Part shown: piece by piece, positions 8,478-17,673 of the stretch
Layout of the letters: each line of letters opens with the position of its first letter
Position numbering within the stretch: the first letter of the stretch is position 1
NCBI RefSeq assembly: GCF_012935325.2
Contig: NZ_JABBYG020000002.1
Location: 124,001 to 188,000 of the forward strand
DNA length: 64,000 nucleotides
Reading direction: 5' to 3'
DNA from: Paenibacillus sp. PL91
GTDB lineage: Bacteria; Bacillota; Bacilli; Paenibacillales; Paenibacillaceae
The notes under the pieces: model-generated
Databases searched by the model: none
The model's input: only the letters and a program-made list of their open reading frames with translations
Told to the model about the DNA's origin: nothing
Position numbers and translations under genes: made by a program

Positions 8478-9734
8478 CTACAACTCTAATCTTTTATCCA
8501 AGGACAATATGGTGTGAAGCAGAACGTTAGCGACCTTCTCGATATCCGGCATCAGGCTTTCTTCCTCCGGGCAATGGCTCTTCCCGTCTATGCTCGGCAC
8601 AAACAGCATCCCAGCTCGGGTCAAAGCGGACATATGCACCGCATCATGTCCTGCCATGCTGCCTAAGTAGAGCGTTTCGAACGCTAGTGCATCGGCCTGC
8701 TCCTTGCAAATATCGATCACGGTTTGATTCATCGTTGCTGGCGCTTGATCGAGTACAACCCGCCGTTCGACCTTGCCTCTTCTTCTGCGTGCAATTTCTT
8801 CGACAGCCACGTTCCATGAGGAAATAACCTGCTGAATTTCTTCTGTGGATTTCCCTCTTGCCTCCAGTTTAAATATCACTTTCTCGGGAATGATATTCGC
8901 CGCATTCGGATAATTGACGATACGTCCAATCGTCCCAACCACTTCATCGGCAGGATGATTGCGGCACACGGCTTCGAAAGCGAGCATCAGCTCCGAGGCC
9001 AGCATCAAGGCGTCCTTCCGGTCATTCATTAAGGTTGTTCCGGCATGGTTCGCTTGACCGTGAACGATAACCTCTTCACGATAAATGCCAGTAATCGCCG
9101 TTACGATACCGACAGGGATATTTCGCTCAAGAAGACGCTTGCCCTGTTCGATATGCACCTCAAGAAAGGCAGCAAACTCATTTGGCTCCCGCTTCGCAGA
9201 TTCGAATTGCTCCGCGTCACCACCTGCTTTATTTAACGCTTCAATGATCGAGAGACCCTTATCGTCATAAATGCCATCGAGGTCTATCCGCTTCAATTTT
9301 CCTGCAACCGTCCTGCTTCCGAACGTTGACAGCCCAAACGGGTTCGGCTCTTCCGCGCTGAAAGAGATTAGCTCCAGCGGATGACGCGTCTGAACGCCTT
9401 CCTCCTCCAATACACGCATAACTTCAAGTGCCATTAAGACGCCAAGCGCCCCATCGTATTTGCCGCCATTCGGTACTGTATCGATATGGGAGCCAAAAGC
9501 AATGACCGGCAAATTCGGATCGCTGCCCGGCCGTCTGGCCCATATATTCGCAGCGGCATCAAGCCTCACCTCAAGGCCAAGCTCCTGCAGCTCCCCGATC
9601 AGCCAGCTTCGCGCCTTAAGCTCCGCGGGTGTAAACGTCGTTCGATCCAAGCCACCGCGTACGTTTTGTTCGATCTCCCCTAATTCGTGAATTTGCTTCT
9701 CCAAACGATCAGGCTGAATTCGTAGATTTATCAT
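8478..9734 (-). CDS. M20-family N-carbamoyl-L-amino-acid hydrolase, candidate N-carbamoyl-L-glutamate hydrolase
   Basis: 418 residues; binuclear metal amidohydrolase of the HyuC/AmaB/allantoate amidohydrolase group. Seen in order: metal motif GSHIDTVPNGGKYDG, catalytic SFSAEEPNPFG, EVHIEQGKRLL, dimerisation-lid motif GQANHAGTT and C-terminal metal motif GSMAGHDAVHMS. Family members cleave N-carbamoyl (and some N-formyl) groups from L-amino acids. The start overlaps the HutI-like stop by four bases, so translation is probably coupled. It takes the place where HutG would be expected. As the last step of ergothioneine breakdown it would give L-glutamate, ammonia and CO2. N-formylglutamate is the alternative substrate if the pathway is for histidine. 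Confidence 0.87.
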   Translation of the reverse strand: MINLRIQPDRLEKQIHELGEIEQNVRGGLDRTTFTPAELKARSWLIGELQELGLEVRLDAAANIWARRPGSDPNLPVIAFGSHIDTVPNGGKYDGALGVLMALEVMRVLEEEGVQTRHPLELISFSAEEPNPFGLSTFGSRTVAGKLKRIDLDGIYDDKGLSIIEALNKAGGDAEQFESAKREPNEFAAFLEVHIEQGKRLLERNIPVGIVTAITGIYREEVIVHGQANHAGTTLMNDRKDALMLASELMLAFEAVCRNHPADEVVGTIGRIVNYPNAANIIPEKVIFKLEARGKSTEEIQQVISSWNVAVEEIARRRRGKVERRVVLDQAPATMNQTVIDICKEQADALAFETLYLGSMAGHDAVHMSALTRAGMLFVPSIDGKSHCPEEESLMPDIEKVANVLLHTILSLDKRLEL

Positions 9735-11044
9735 AAATTGCCGATCTCCTTCGCGAATGCTAGTCCTGTTGGCCGTAAGTGCGTTCCGCCTGCAACTACT
9801 CTGCCGTTTTTAATAACCGTGTCGACTAGATTGACTCCAAAGTTGTATTGAATAAACAGATAGTTCGGCGCGTCAAAAAGAACGAGATCCGCTTTCTTGC
9901 CGACTTCGATGCTCCCTATTTCGGCGGCTCGACCAATCGCATGAGCTGCGTTTATGGTGCTTGCCGCCAATACCTCGGCAGGCGTCATTTTCATATTCAA
10001 ACAAGCGAAATTCATAATAAGAGGCAGCGATTCCGTTGGACATGAGCCGGGATTGCGATCCGTGGACAGCGCAACCGGTACACCCGCTTCTATCATTTTC
10101 CGCGCTTCTGCAGGCTCCTCCATCAGGAAAAAAGCGGTGCCTGGCAGAAGGACGGCAATGACGCCCGCTTCCGCCATCCTTGCAATGCCTTCATCCGACG
10201 CCTTAAGCAAATGGTCCGCAGAAATCGCGCCGACTTTTGCGGCAAGCTCTGCACCGCCCAAGGTTACAATCTCATCGGCATGGATTTTCGGAATAAGGCC
10301 AAGCTTCTTCCCAGCCTCTAATATGCGCTCGGACTGTTCGATCGTAAACACGCCCTGCTCGCAGAAAACATCGCAGAATACCGCTAAGTTTTCCTCTGCC
10401 ACAGCAGGCAGCATCTCCTCAATAACGATCCTCACATATTCCTCTGGATCGCTCTTATACTCAAGAGGGATTGCATGAGCCCCCATAAACGTAGATACGA
10501 TATCTATCTCATGCGATTCATTCAGCTTACGCGCTACACGAAGCTGCTTCAGCTCATCGGCAGTCGTTAAACCGTAGCCGCTCTTCGCTTCCAGCGTCGT
10601 CACGCCATACTGGAGAAAACGGTCAAGCCTTTTTTTAGACTCTTCAAACAGCTGCTCCTCCGAGGCTTGACGCGTTTGCGTTGTGGAATACAGAATGCCC
10701 CCGCCCGCTTCCAAAATTTCAATATATGAGGCACCCTGCAGTCGCATCTCCAGCTCCTTCTCGCGGCTTCCCGCGAAGACGAGATGGGTATGGGCATCAA
10801 TGAGTCCCGGCGTAACAAGCTTGCCTGATGCATCAATAATGAACGGCTCCTGCGCGAGTGTATCAACATAGGCCTGCGCTTCCTCATCGGAACCAACAAA
10901 TACAATCCGATCCCTTTCGATTACGATGCCGCCATGCTCAATCAAGCCTAGGTCTTCCATTTCCTTTCCAGTTTTAGGACTTGCGCTCGCTCCGCTGACT
11001 GAAACGATTTGATTCGCATTTTTGATATAAACGATTGGATTCAT
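9731..11044 (-). CDS. HutI-family imidazolonepropionase homologue, candidate hydantoin-5-propionate hydrolase
   Basis: 437 residues; Zn/Fe amidohydrolase close to HutI over its full length. Motifs: PGLIDAHTHLVFAGSRE (HxH), GGGILYSTTQTR, SGYGL, MGAHAIP, KIHADEI, ISADHLL and ALSTDRNPG. Classic HutI opens 4-imidazolone-5-propionate to N-formimidoylglutamate. Opening the analogous hydantoin ring would yield N-carbamoylglutamate, the substrate of the co-transcribed M20 enzyme. In the conserved metal-Asp segment, usually D-(F/C/L)-NPG, this protein has Arg after the Asp (DRNPGS). That charge change near the active site fits altered substrate use. Without that context it would simply be annotated hutI. 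Confidence 0.9.
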   Translation of the reverse strand: MNPIVYIKNANQIVSVSGASASPKTGKEMEDLGLIEHGGIVIERDRIVFVGSDEEAQAYVDTLAQEPFIIDASGKLVTPGLIDAHTHLVFAGSREKELEMRLQGASYIEILEAGGGILYSTTQTRQASEEQLFEESKKRLDRFLQYGVTTLEAKSGYGLTTADELKQLRVARKLNESHEIDIVSTFMGAHAIPLEYKSDPEEYVRIVIEEMLPAVAEENLAVFCDVFCEQGVFTIEQSERILEAGKKLGLIPKIHADEIVTLGGAELAAKVGAISADHLLKASDEGIARMAEAGVIAVLLPGTAFFLMEEPAEARKMIEAGVPVALSTDRNPGSCPTESLPLIMNFACLNMKMTPAEVLAASTINAAHAIGRAAEIGSIEVGKKADLVLFDAPNYLFIQYNFGVNLVDTVIKNGRVVAGGTHLRPTGLAFAKEIGNL

Positions 11045-11057
11045 AATCGATCCCGCC

Positions 11058-12719
11058 TTATGTCAGCATGGGCATTTGCACGCCCTTGTTCTTCGCCGTT
11101 GATATCGCCAGCTCATATCCTGCATCCGCATGGCGGACAACGCCCATGCCTGGGTCGCTCGTCAATACGCGTTCGAGCCGCCTTGCAGCATCCTTTGTGC
11201 CATCGGCCACAACTACCATGCCTGCGTGAAGGGAATAGCCCATCCCAACACCGCCGCCATGATGAACCGAAACCCAGCTTGCTCCAGCTGCTGTATTCAC
11301 CAATGCGTTCAAAATCGGCCAATCGGCAACGGCATCGCTGCCATCCATCATCGCTTCCGTTTCCCGGTTCGGTGAAGCGACCGAGCCTGCGTCAAGATGG
11401 TCGCGCCCGATTACGATCGGAGCTGACAGCTCACCAGAAGCGACCATATCATTGATTATTTTCCCGAATCTTGCTCTCTCGCCATATCCCAGCCAGCAAA
11501 TACGGGCAGGAAGGCCTTGGAATTCAATACGGTCTCTAGCCATTTTGATCCATTTGCACAAATGCTCGTTATAAGCAAATTCCTTCAAAATAACTTCATC
11601 CGTTTTGTAAATATCCTCCGGATCGCCTGATAAAGCAACCCAGCGGAATGGGCCTTTGCCTTCGCAAAATTGCGGGCGGATATAGGCCGGCACGAACCCG
11701 GGAAAATCAAAAGCATTGGCAACACCTTCGTCAAACGCAACCTGACGAATATTATTGCCATAATCAAATACAACAGAGCCCAGCTTCCGCAATGCCAGCA
11801 TAGCTTCTACATGAAACGCCATGCTTGCTTTGGAGCGCTTTACATATTCCTTCGGATTCTGATCGCGAAGCAGTTCGCCTTCCTGCATCGACATGCCAAT
11901 CGGCAAATAGCCGTTCAAAGGGTCATGAGCAGACGTTTGATCTGTCAAGACGTCAGGAATGAAACCGCGCCCGATCATTTGCGGCAATAGTTCAGCCGCA
12001 TTGCCGACAAGGCCAATGGACAACGCTCGCCCTTCGAACTTGGCTTCCTCAGCAAGACTGATCGCTTCGTCCAAGGTTTCGACGAAAGTATCCAAATAAC
12101 GAGTCTCAATCCGTTTCTCGATTCTCGTTCGATCGACATCAATGCCGATAACGACGCCGTCATTCATCGTGACAGCCAGCGGCTGAGCCCCGCCCATACC
12201 GCCCATACCCGCCGTAACGGTAATCGTTCCTTTCAAGCTGCCGCCAAAATGCTGCCTCGCGCATTCAGCAAACGACTCATAAGTCCCTTGAACGATCCCT
12301 TGGCTGCCAATATAGATCCAGCTTCCTGCCGTCATTTGGCCGTACATCATCAGCCCTTTTTGATCCAGCTCGTGGAACTTATCCCAATTTGCCCAAGCGG
12401 GCACGATATTGGAATTGGCCAGCAGAACCCTTGGCGAATCCTTGTGCGTACGGAACACCGCTACCGGCTTTCCGGACTGCACAAGCAGCGTTTGATCATC
12501 CTCAAGCTCCTTCAGCGTAGCGACGATGCTGTCGAAGGCTTCCCAGTTCCGCGCCGCTTTGCCGATTCCGCCGTATACGACAAGCTTTTGCGGATGCTCC
12601 GCCACTTCTGGGTCGAGATTGTTCATCAGCATGCGCAGAACAGCTTCCTGCACCCAGCCTTTTGTATTTAATTCAACTCCACGTGGAGCTTTTATAATCG
12701 AATGTTGCGATAAGCTCAT
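11058..12719 (-). CDS. HutU-family urocanate hydratase homologue, candidate thiourocanate hydratase
   Basis: 553 residues, full length for the family. Contains the NAD-binding motif [38 protein letters not shown], the [20 protein letters not shown] block and HHGGGVGMG. Urocanases use tightly bound NAD+ as an electrophile to add water across the imidazole acrylate; thiourocanate hydratase is a close homologue using the 2-thio substrate. Sequence alone does not separate the two here, and the assignment rests on the neighbouring HutH homologue. Start: ATG at 12719 has GGAGG eight bases upstream, and the five codons before it form the ribosome-binding region. Confidence 0.9.
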   Translation of the reverse strand: MSLSQHSIIKAPRGVELNTKGWVQEAVLRMLMNNLDPEVAEHPQKLVVYGGIGKAARNWEAFDSIVATLKELEDDQTLLVQSGKPVAVFRTHKDSPRVLLANSNIVPAWANWDKFHELDQKGLMMYGQMTAGSWIYIGSQGIVQGTYESFAECARQHFGGSLKGTITVTAGMGGMGGAQPLAVTMNDGVVIGIDVDRTRIEKRIETRYLDTFVETLDEAISLAEEAKFEGRALSIGLVGNAAELLPQMIGRGFIPDVLTDQTSAHDPLNGYLPIGMSMQEGELLRDQNPKEYVKRSKASMAFHVEAMLALRKLGSVVFDYGNNIRQVAFDEGVANAFDFPGFVPAYIRPQFCEGKGPFRWVALSGDPEDIYKTDEVILKEFAYNEHLCKWIKMARDRIEFQGLPARICWLGYGERARFGKIINDMVASGELSAPIVIGRDHLDAGSVASPNRETEAMMDGSDAVADWPILNALVNTAAGASWVSVHHGGGVGMGYSLHAGMVVVADGTKDAARRLERVLTSDPGMGVVRHADAGYELAISTAKNKGVQMPMLT

Positions 12720-12751
12720 CTGTAATGCCTCCATTTTGCAAAATGTATAAG

Positions 12752-14272
12752 TTAAAGAAGACCTATACTCTCTTCTATGATTCGAATAGATTCATCATTC
12801 TCAACTAGAGCGAACATCTTTTGCAAATCCGGGTAAAATACGCGGTCCTCCGTCCATTTTGGCACATGATTGCGTATGAGCTCATAGGCGATGCCCGTTC
12901 CTGCGCCATATTCGAGCGGTTTATGAAATTCTAACGCTTGCGAGGCGGTCAGAAGCTCGATTGCTAGCACTTTGTAGGCGTTGCGAACGACTTGAACGGC
13001 TTTCAGCGCTGCTGGCGTTCCCATGCTGACATGATCCTCCTGAAAGGCGGATGTCGGAATCGAGTCGACGGATATGGGATGCGACAGCACCTTGTTTTCT
13101 GCGACTAATGAGGCAGCTACATATTGCGTAATCATGAAACCGCTGTTTAAACCGCCTTTTTCCACCAAAAAAGCTGGAAGCTCACTCGTATGCGGGTTAA
13201 CCAGCCGGTCAATGCGGCGCTCCGAAATGTTAGCTAGCTCCGCTACCGCGATCGCCGTCATATCCATCGTCAATGCCAATGGCTCTCCATGCGCATTGCA
13301 TGCCGAGATTGAAACGCCGCCCTCGCCGTCATCGAAGATGAGCGGATTATCAGTAGCCGAATTTAACTCCAGCTCCACGATTTCTACGGCATGCATGATT
13401 TTATCGCGGCATGCGCCATGCACCTGAGGGATTGACCTTATGCTGAGCGCATCCTGAATTCTGCGATCCTTGGACTGCTCACTAATTTCGCTGCCAGCAA
13501 TGAGCCTTCGAAGATTGTCAGCAACCTGCAATTGTCCCTTATAGGGGCGCACGCGGTGAATCCGCTCATCAAACGCATAATAGGTACCCTTTAGCGCTTC
13601 AAAGCTCATCGCACCTGCGATATCCGCCCATTTTGCCAGCTGTATGCAGTCAAAAATCGCCAAGGCGCTAATGCCGCTCATGCATACCGTTCCGTTCACG
13701 AGACTGAGCCCTTCCTTCTCCTTCAGCTCCAGCGGCTCGATTCCCGCTTCCTTCATCGCTTCCGCTCCGGCAAGGTGCCGACCCTTGTAATAAGCCTCCC
13801 CTAGACCGATCGCGACAAGCGAAATATGTGCCATATGGGTGAGATAGCCAACCGAGCCCTGCGAAGGCACCCAAGGCGTCACACCTTCATTTAACATCCG
13901 AACAAGCGTCTCAACCGTTTCCAAACGGATGCCCGAGTAGCCTTGCGAGAAATTGATGACGGCCGCTAACAAGATCGCACGCACTTGATCAGCCTTTAAC
14001 GGCTCGCCTACCCCGCATGCATGACTCATGATGACGTTTTTGGACAGCCTTGCCGCTTCATCCGGCGTAAGGCTAACTTTGCATAATTCACCTAGCCCCG
14101 TCGTAATGCCATAAACGGGGCGTTGTTCTTTTACAAATTGTTCTACGTGGCTGCGGCATTTTTTGATTTTCGCTTTAACATCCTCGGCTAACTCGACCTT
14201 CATTCCATTTCTTGCGACAGCAGCGACATGATTAATTCGTATGGCACTGCCGTCTATTACGATGCTGCTCAA
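12752..14272 (-). CDS. HutH/PAL-superfamily lyase lacking the MIO triad, probable ergothionase
   Basis: 506 residues, aligned end to end with histidine ammonia-lyase: YGITTGLG (catalytic Tyr region), [32 protein letters not shown]. The electrophile-forming segment, normally GSVG-ASG-DLAPLAH, reads GSVG directly followed by YLTHMAH (13858-13826), an in-frame loss of exactly three residues. Ala-Ser-Gly cyclises to MIO, so this enzyme cannot make that cofactor. QD-x-YSLR has become QDALSIR (Tyr lost) and NFHGEP has become NAHGEP (Phe lost). An MIO-free relative suits elimination of an already good leaving group, such as trimethylamine from ergothioneine. Starts with TTG, GGAGGTG seven bases upstream. 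First enzyme gene after the transporter. Confidence 0.88.
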   Translation of the reverse strand: MSSIVIDGSAIRINHVAAVARNGMKVELAEDVKAKIKKCRSHVEQFVKEQRPVYGITTGLGELCKVSLTPDEAARLSKNVIMSHACGVGEPLKADQVRAILLAAVINFSQGYSGIRLETVETLVRMLNEGVTPWVPSQGSVGYLTHMAHISLVAIGLGEAYYKGRHLAGAEAMKEAGIEPLELKEKEGLSLVNGTVCMSGISALAIFDCIQLAKWADIAGAMSFEALKGTYYAFDERIHRVRPYKGQLQVADNLRRLIAGSEISEQSKDRRIQDALSIRSIPQVHGACRDKIMHAVEIVELELNSATDNPLIFDDGEGGVSISACNAHGEPLALTMDMTAIAVAELANISERRIDRLVNPHTSELPAFLVEKGGLNSGFMITQYVAASLVAENKVLSHPISVDSIPTSAFQEDHVSMGTPAALKAVQVVRNAYKVLAIELLTASQALEFHKPLEYGAGTGIAYELIRNHVPKWTEDRVFYPDLQKMFALVENDESIRIIEESIGLL

Positions 14273-14319
14273 AACGATTCACCTCCGTAGAACAAGCTAT
14301 TCCATCCGCTGAATAAGTC

Positions 14320-15309
14320 TTATACATCTGCTGTCTTTTGATAGACAGGAGACAGCAGATTTTGAATATGAGAAAGGGTTACTTTGCCGATAACACGATT
14401 TTCCTGCCCAACATCACCGACGACCTGCACGACATCTGCACCTGTGCGCAGTAAAATATCAAGCACCGATTTGAGATCGCTGGACTCCGAGATCGTTGGA
14501 AGGGCAGGATTCACATGCGATGTGACGACCCGCTCCATTGCGGCGCTCACATTAATGAGACTGATTTTTCGGATCATATCGTCCCCACCCATCAAGTGCT
14601 GAACAAACTCGTTCTTAGGATGAAGGATCAGTTGGAGAGGAGCGTCAAATTGCACGACCTCTCCGTCTTTCATAATCATAATTTTATCCGCGAGCCGAAG
14701 CGCCTCTTCCACATCATGCGTAACGAACATAATCGTCTTGTGCAGCTTTTTTTGAATATGAATCAATTCATCCTGCAGCTTGGTTCTCGTAATAGCGTCA
14801 ATCGCTCCGAATGGCTCATCCATCAGCATAAACGGCGGGTCTGCCGCAAGCGCCCTGGCAAGCCCGATCCGCTGCTGTTGACCGCCGGATAGCTGACGCG
14901 GGTATCTTTTGCGATATACGCTGGGATCAAGATGAACAAGCTCTAGCAGCTCGTCGGTTCTTCCGCTAATTTTAGCCTTGTCCCACCCCAGCATCTCAGG
15001 AACGACGGCAATATTCTGTTCCACCGTCATATGGGGAAACAATCCGCTTTGCTGGATTACATAGCCGATCCGCCTTCTTAGATCATTGACGGGCACATCC
15101 TTTGTATCGATGCCGTCAACCAAAATATTGCCCTCCGTTTGCTCGTAAAGTCGATTGACCATCTTTAAAAGCGTCGTTTTCCCGCATCCCGAAGTACCGA
15201 GCAGTACGATAAACTCACCGCTTTTTACCGTTAAGCTAACATCGTTGACAGCAGGCTTTTCCGTGCCGGGATAATACTTGATCACATGTTGAAACTCAAT
15301 TCCGCTCAT
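14320..15309 (-). CDS. OpuCA-type ABC transporter ATPase with C-terminal CBS domain
   Basis: 329 residues. Walker A GTSGCGKTT, signature LSGGQQQRIGLARAL, Walker B FMLMDEPF and switch VTHDVEEALRLADK. Residues after about 240 form one CBS-type regulatory domain (ISESSDLKSVLDILLRTGADVVQVV). This architecture is that of the glycine betaine/choline/carnitine importers OpuCA/OpuBA and of the ergothioneine importer ATPase EgtV. It energises the two permeases encoded just upstream. Start chosen at 15309 because GGAGGTG is spaced six to seven bases before that ATG. Confidence 0.92.
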   Translation of the reverse strand: MSGIEFQHVIKYYPGTEKPAVNDVSLTVKSGEFIVLLGTSGCGKTTLLKMVNRLYEQTEGNILVDGIDTKDVPVNDLRRRIGYVIQQSGLFPHMTVEQNIAVVPEMLGWDKAKISGRTDELLELVHLDPSVYRKRYPRQLSGGQQQRIGLARALAADPPFMLMDEPFGAIDAITRTKLQDELIHIQKKLHKTIMFVTHDVEEALRLADKIMIMKDGEVVQFDAPLQLILHPKNEFVQHLMGGDDMIRKISLINVSAAMERVVTSHVNPALPTISESSDLKSVLDILLRTGADVVQVVGDVGQENRVIGKVTLSHIQNLLSPVYQKTADV

Positions 15310-15339
15310 TTTGGTCACCTCCACTGACTTGCAAGCCTG

Positions 15340-16266
15340 TTATTTAAGAAATCCATTTTCTTTGAGGAATGCTTCTGCAACATCCTCTGGTTCTTTTTTG
15401 GTTTCACCGTCCACTTCCCAGTTCAGAGCTGCCATCGCCTCGTCCGTCAGCAAGGCATTAATTTTGTTGAGAATATCGCCGACCTCCGGGTTGTTCTTCA
15501 GCACCTCGCTGCGAACCTGCGGGATGGCATGGTATGGAGGCCAAAGCTTCTTGTCATCCTCTAGCGAAACGAGCTTAAACCCGGCAATTTGACCGTCGGT
15601 TCCGAATCCGATCGTGACATCAACCTGCTTGTCCGTTAAAGCCTTGTATTTCAAGCCGATATCAAACAATTTGGCTGATTTGAATTCGAAGCCGCCATAC
15701 GTTTTTTGCAAGCCCGGCAAGCCGTCTTCCCGATCGCCAAATTCAGGAATGAGCGCAAAATTCAGCTCTGGCGCTTTGGCCGACAGATCAGAAAGTGTCT
15801 TCAAGCCATATTTATCCGCAATATCTGCGGTAGTTACGATCACGTAGGTGTTATTGAATGGCGTTTGATCCAGCGTCTCAATATCAAATTTTTCTTTGTA
15901 GCCCTTCTTAACCGCCTCATAGACAGCCGTTTCATCATTGGGTGCTGACTCCTTCAAAACGTCCTGAAGCGCCGTTCCGGTATACTCCGGGTACAGATCG
16001 ATTTCACCGCTTTGGAGTGCTGTAAAAGCTACTTGCGTTCCGCCAAGGTTAAGCTTCCGCTCGACATTAAAGCCAGCTGCATCAAGCGCCTGCGCATAAA
16101 GCTCGCCGAGGATGTATTGCTCCGTGAAGTTTTTTGATCCGATTTTGATCGTGGGCTTATCCGCTGATCCGCCAGCCTCTTTGCTTGATTGACTACATGC
16201 TGCCAAACAAAAAGCCAAACATAATACAGTACCTGACGTCATCAGCTTCTTGAACCTATTTTCCAT
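15340..16266 (-). CDS. OpuCC-type substrate-binding lipoprotein
   Basis: 308 residues with a lipoprotein signal peptide ending in LAAC, so it is anchored on the outer face of the membrane. The mature part begins TIKIGSKNFTEQYILGELYAQAL, typical of quaternary-amine binding proteins (OpuCC, OpuBC, EgtU binding domain), and ends with DVAEAFLKENGFLK. These proteins hold trimethylammonium groups in an aromatic cage. Ergothioneine, histidine betaine and ordinary compatible solutes are all conceivable ligands; linkage to the catabolic genes favours ergothioneine (inference). Confidence 0.92.
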   Translation of the reverse strand: MENRFKKLMTSGTVLCLAFCLAACSQSSKEAGGSADKPTIKIGSKNFTEQYILGELYAQALDAAGFNVERKLNLGGTQVAFTALQSGEIDLYPEYTGTALQDVLKESAPNDETAVYEAVKKGYKEKFDIETLDQTPFNNTYVIVTTADIADKYGLKTLSDLSAKAPELNFALIPEFGDREDGLPGLQKTYGGFEFKSAKLFDIGLKYKALTDKQVDVTIGFGTDGQIAGFKLVSLEDDKKLWPPYHAIPQVRSEVLKNNPEVGDILNKINALLTDEAMAALNWEVDGETKKEPEDVAEAFLKENGFLK

Positions 16267-16286
16267 ACCCCTTCACGCTCCTCTGT

Positions 16287-16931
16287 TTATTGACCCATTT
16301 TTGGGCTCGTTAATTTTTCTATCCGACCAAATATAGAATCGCCCGCAATGGCAAGCAGACAAATTGGTACGGCGCCCACCAGCAGCATCGATGGCTTGGC
16401 CAGTGCGATTCCATTAATGATGAAATCCCCAAGACCTCCGCCACCTATAAAAGCAGCTAGCGCCGCTCCCGCTATAACCTCAACGGAGGCTGTGCGTATC
16501 CCCGTAATAACGACCGGCAAAGCGAGCGGAAACTCGATTTTCCGGATAATTCGAAGCTTATTCATGCCCATCCCCTGCGCCGCTTCAATGATGTTTTTAT
16601 CCACTTCCTTGAATGCGACCACCGTATTGATCAGAATTGTCGGGAAGGCAAGAATCGTCAACGCAATTAACGAAGGCGTGAAGCCGACTCCCATATAGGG
16701 CATCGTAAGCGCCAGTACCGCTAAGCTTGGAATGATCTTCCCGAGGTAGAACACATTCAAAACAACCATGGACAGCTTATTACGTTTAGACAAGTAGATC
16801 CCAAGCGGCACGCTGATGAAAATACTTATTGCAAGTGCGATCGCACTAAGCAAAAGATGAATTTTCAAAGCTTCCCAGAAAAGGTCCGGCTTGCTCATCA
16901 AATAATCAATAGCTTCTTTGAAAACGTTCAC
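16287..16931 (-). CDS. OpuC-type ABC transporter permease (second)
   Basis: 214 residues, about six transmembrane helices, starting with GTG behind GGAGG. The ATPase-coupling loop EAAQGMGMNKLRIIRKIEFPLALPVVITGIR and the GGGGLGDFI segment are standard for the OpuCB/OpuCD family. It pairs with the similar permease encoded upstream, giving a heteromeric membrane domain. In some bacteria permease and binding protein are fused (EgtU); here they are separate. Confidence 0.92.
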   Translation of the reverse strand: MNVFKEAIDYLMSKPDLFWEALKIHLLLSAIALAISIFISVPLGIYLSKRNKLSMVVLNVFYLGKIIPSLAVLALTMPYMGVGFTPSLIALTILAFPTILINTVVAFKEVDKNIIEAAQGMGMNKLRIIRKIEFPLALPVVITGIRTASVEVIAGAALAAFIGGGGLGDFIINGIALAKPSMLLVGAVPICLLAIAGDSIFGRIEKLTSPKMGQ

Positions 16932-16947
16932 TTCTCAGCGCCTCCAT

Positions 16948-17556
16948 TCACCTTGTGTTGAGACTCACTCTTCTTTCTATGAATCGGAACACCAAGTCTG
17001 TCGCAATAACAAGTACGAGCACCGCTACGGTGCCAGCGATGATTTTGCCGGAATGATCCTGATAAATGCCTTCAAATATCAGCTTTCCAAGCCCGCCTGC
17101 ATTGATGAAAGCGGCAATCGTCGCAATGCCAATCATGGAAACCGCAGCAATGCGGATTCCCGCAACTACAACGGGCAGCGCTAGTGGAACGATGATCTTA
17201 TAAATCATCCGCCACTTGCCCATCCCCATCCCGCGAGCCGCTTCCACAATAGAGGGCTCTATTCCTTTAATCGCGACAACCATATTTCGCACCAGCGCCA
17301 TTTGGGAATAGGCGATCAGAGCAATTGCCGCCGGCTTCACTCCCAGACCAAGGAATGGGATCAGCAGCGCGAATAGCGCGATGCTTGGAATCGTATAGAT
17401 AGTGCCAAGAACCCCCATTACTAGAGACTGTACTTTCGTAAATCGGGAAATCACCGCAGCAACAAGGATAGAAATGACAAGAGAAAGAGATACGAGATAA
17501 ATATGTTCGATGAGCAGCCCTGTTACTTTATCAAGATGTTCAAACAAATAAGTCAT
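16948..17556 (-). CDS. OpuC-type ABC transporter permease (first)
   Basis: 202 residues, about five to six transmembrane helices, with the coupling loop EAARGMGMGKWRMIYKIIVP and NAGGLGKLIF. It is the first gene of the nine-gene operon. The ATG at 17556 follows AGAGGAG at good distance; an upstream ATG at 17595 lacks a ribosome-binding site. The leader from the promoter to this start is about 110 bp. Confidence 0.92.
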   Translation of the reverse strand: MTYLFEHLDKVTGLLIEHIYLVSLSLVISILVAAVISRFTKVQSLVMGVLGTIYTIPSIALFALLIPFLGLGVKPAAIALIAYSQMALVRNMVVAIKGIEPSIVEAARGMGMGKWRMIYKIIVPLALPVVVAGIRIAAVSMIGIATIAAFINAGGLGKLIFEGIYQDHSGKIIAGTVAVLVLVIATDLVFRFIERRVSLNTR

Positions 17557-17673
17557 CCTAGCGTCTCCTCTCTTGGTCTGCAAAACATAAGCCATCTGAT
17601 GTTATGTTTCATGACACAATTTCCCCCATTTCCCGTATAAGAATGACTCGATGTAAGATTACTTCACGTCTAT

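Noticed and set aside
7148-14272. Ordinary histidine-utilisation (hut) operon
   Set aside because: The HutH homologue cannot form MIO, HutG is replaced by a carbamoylase and the importer is of the quaternary-amine type. The histidine reading remains the fallback if biochemistry disagrees.
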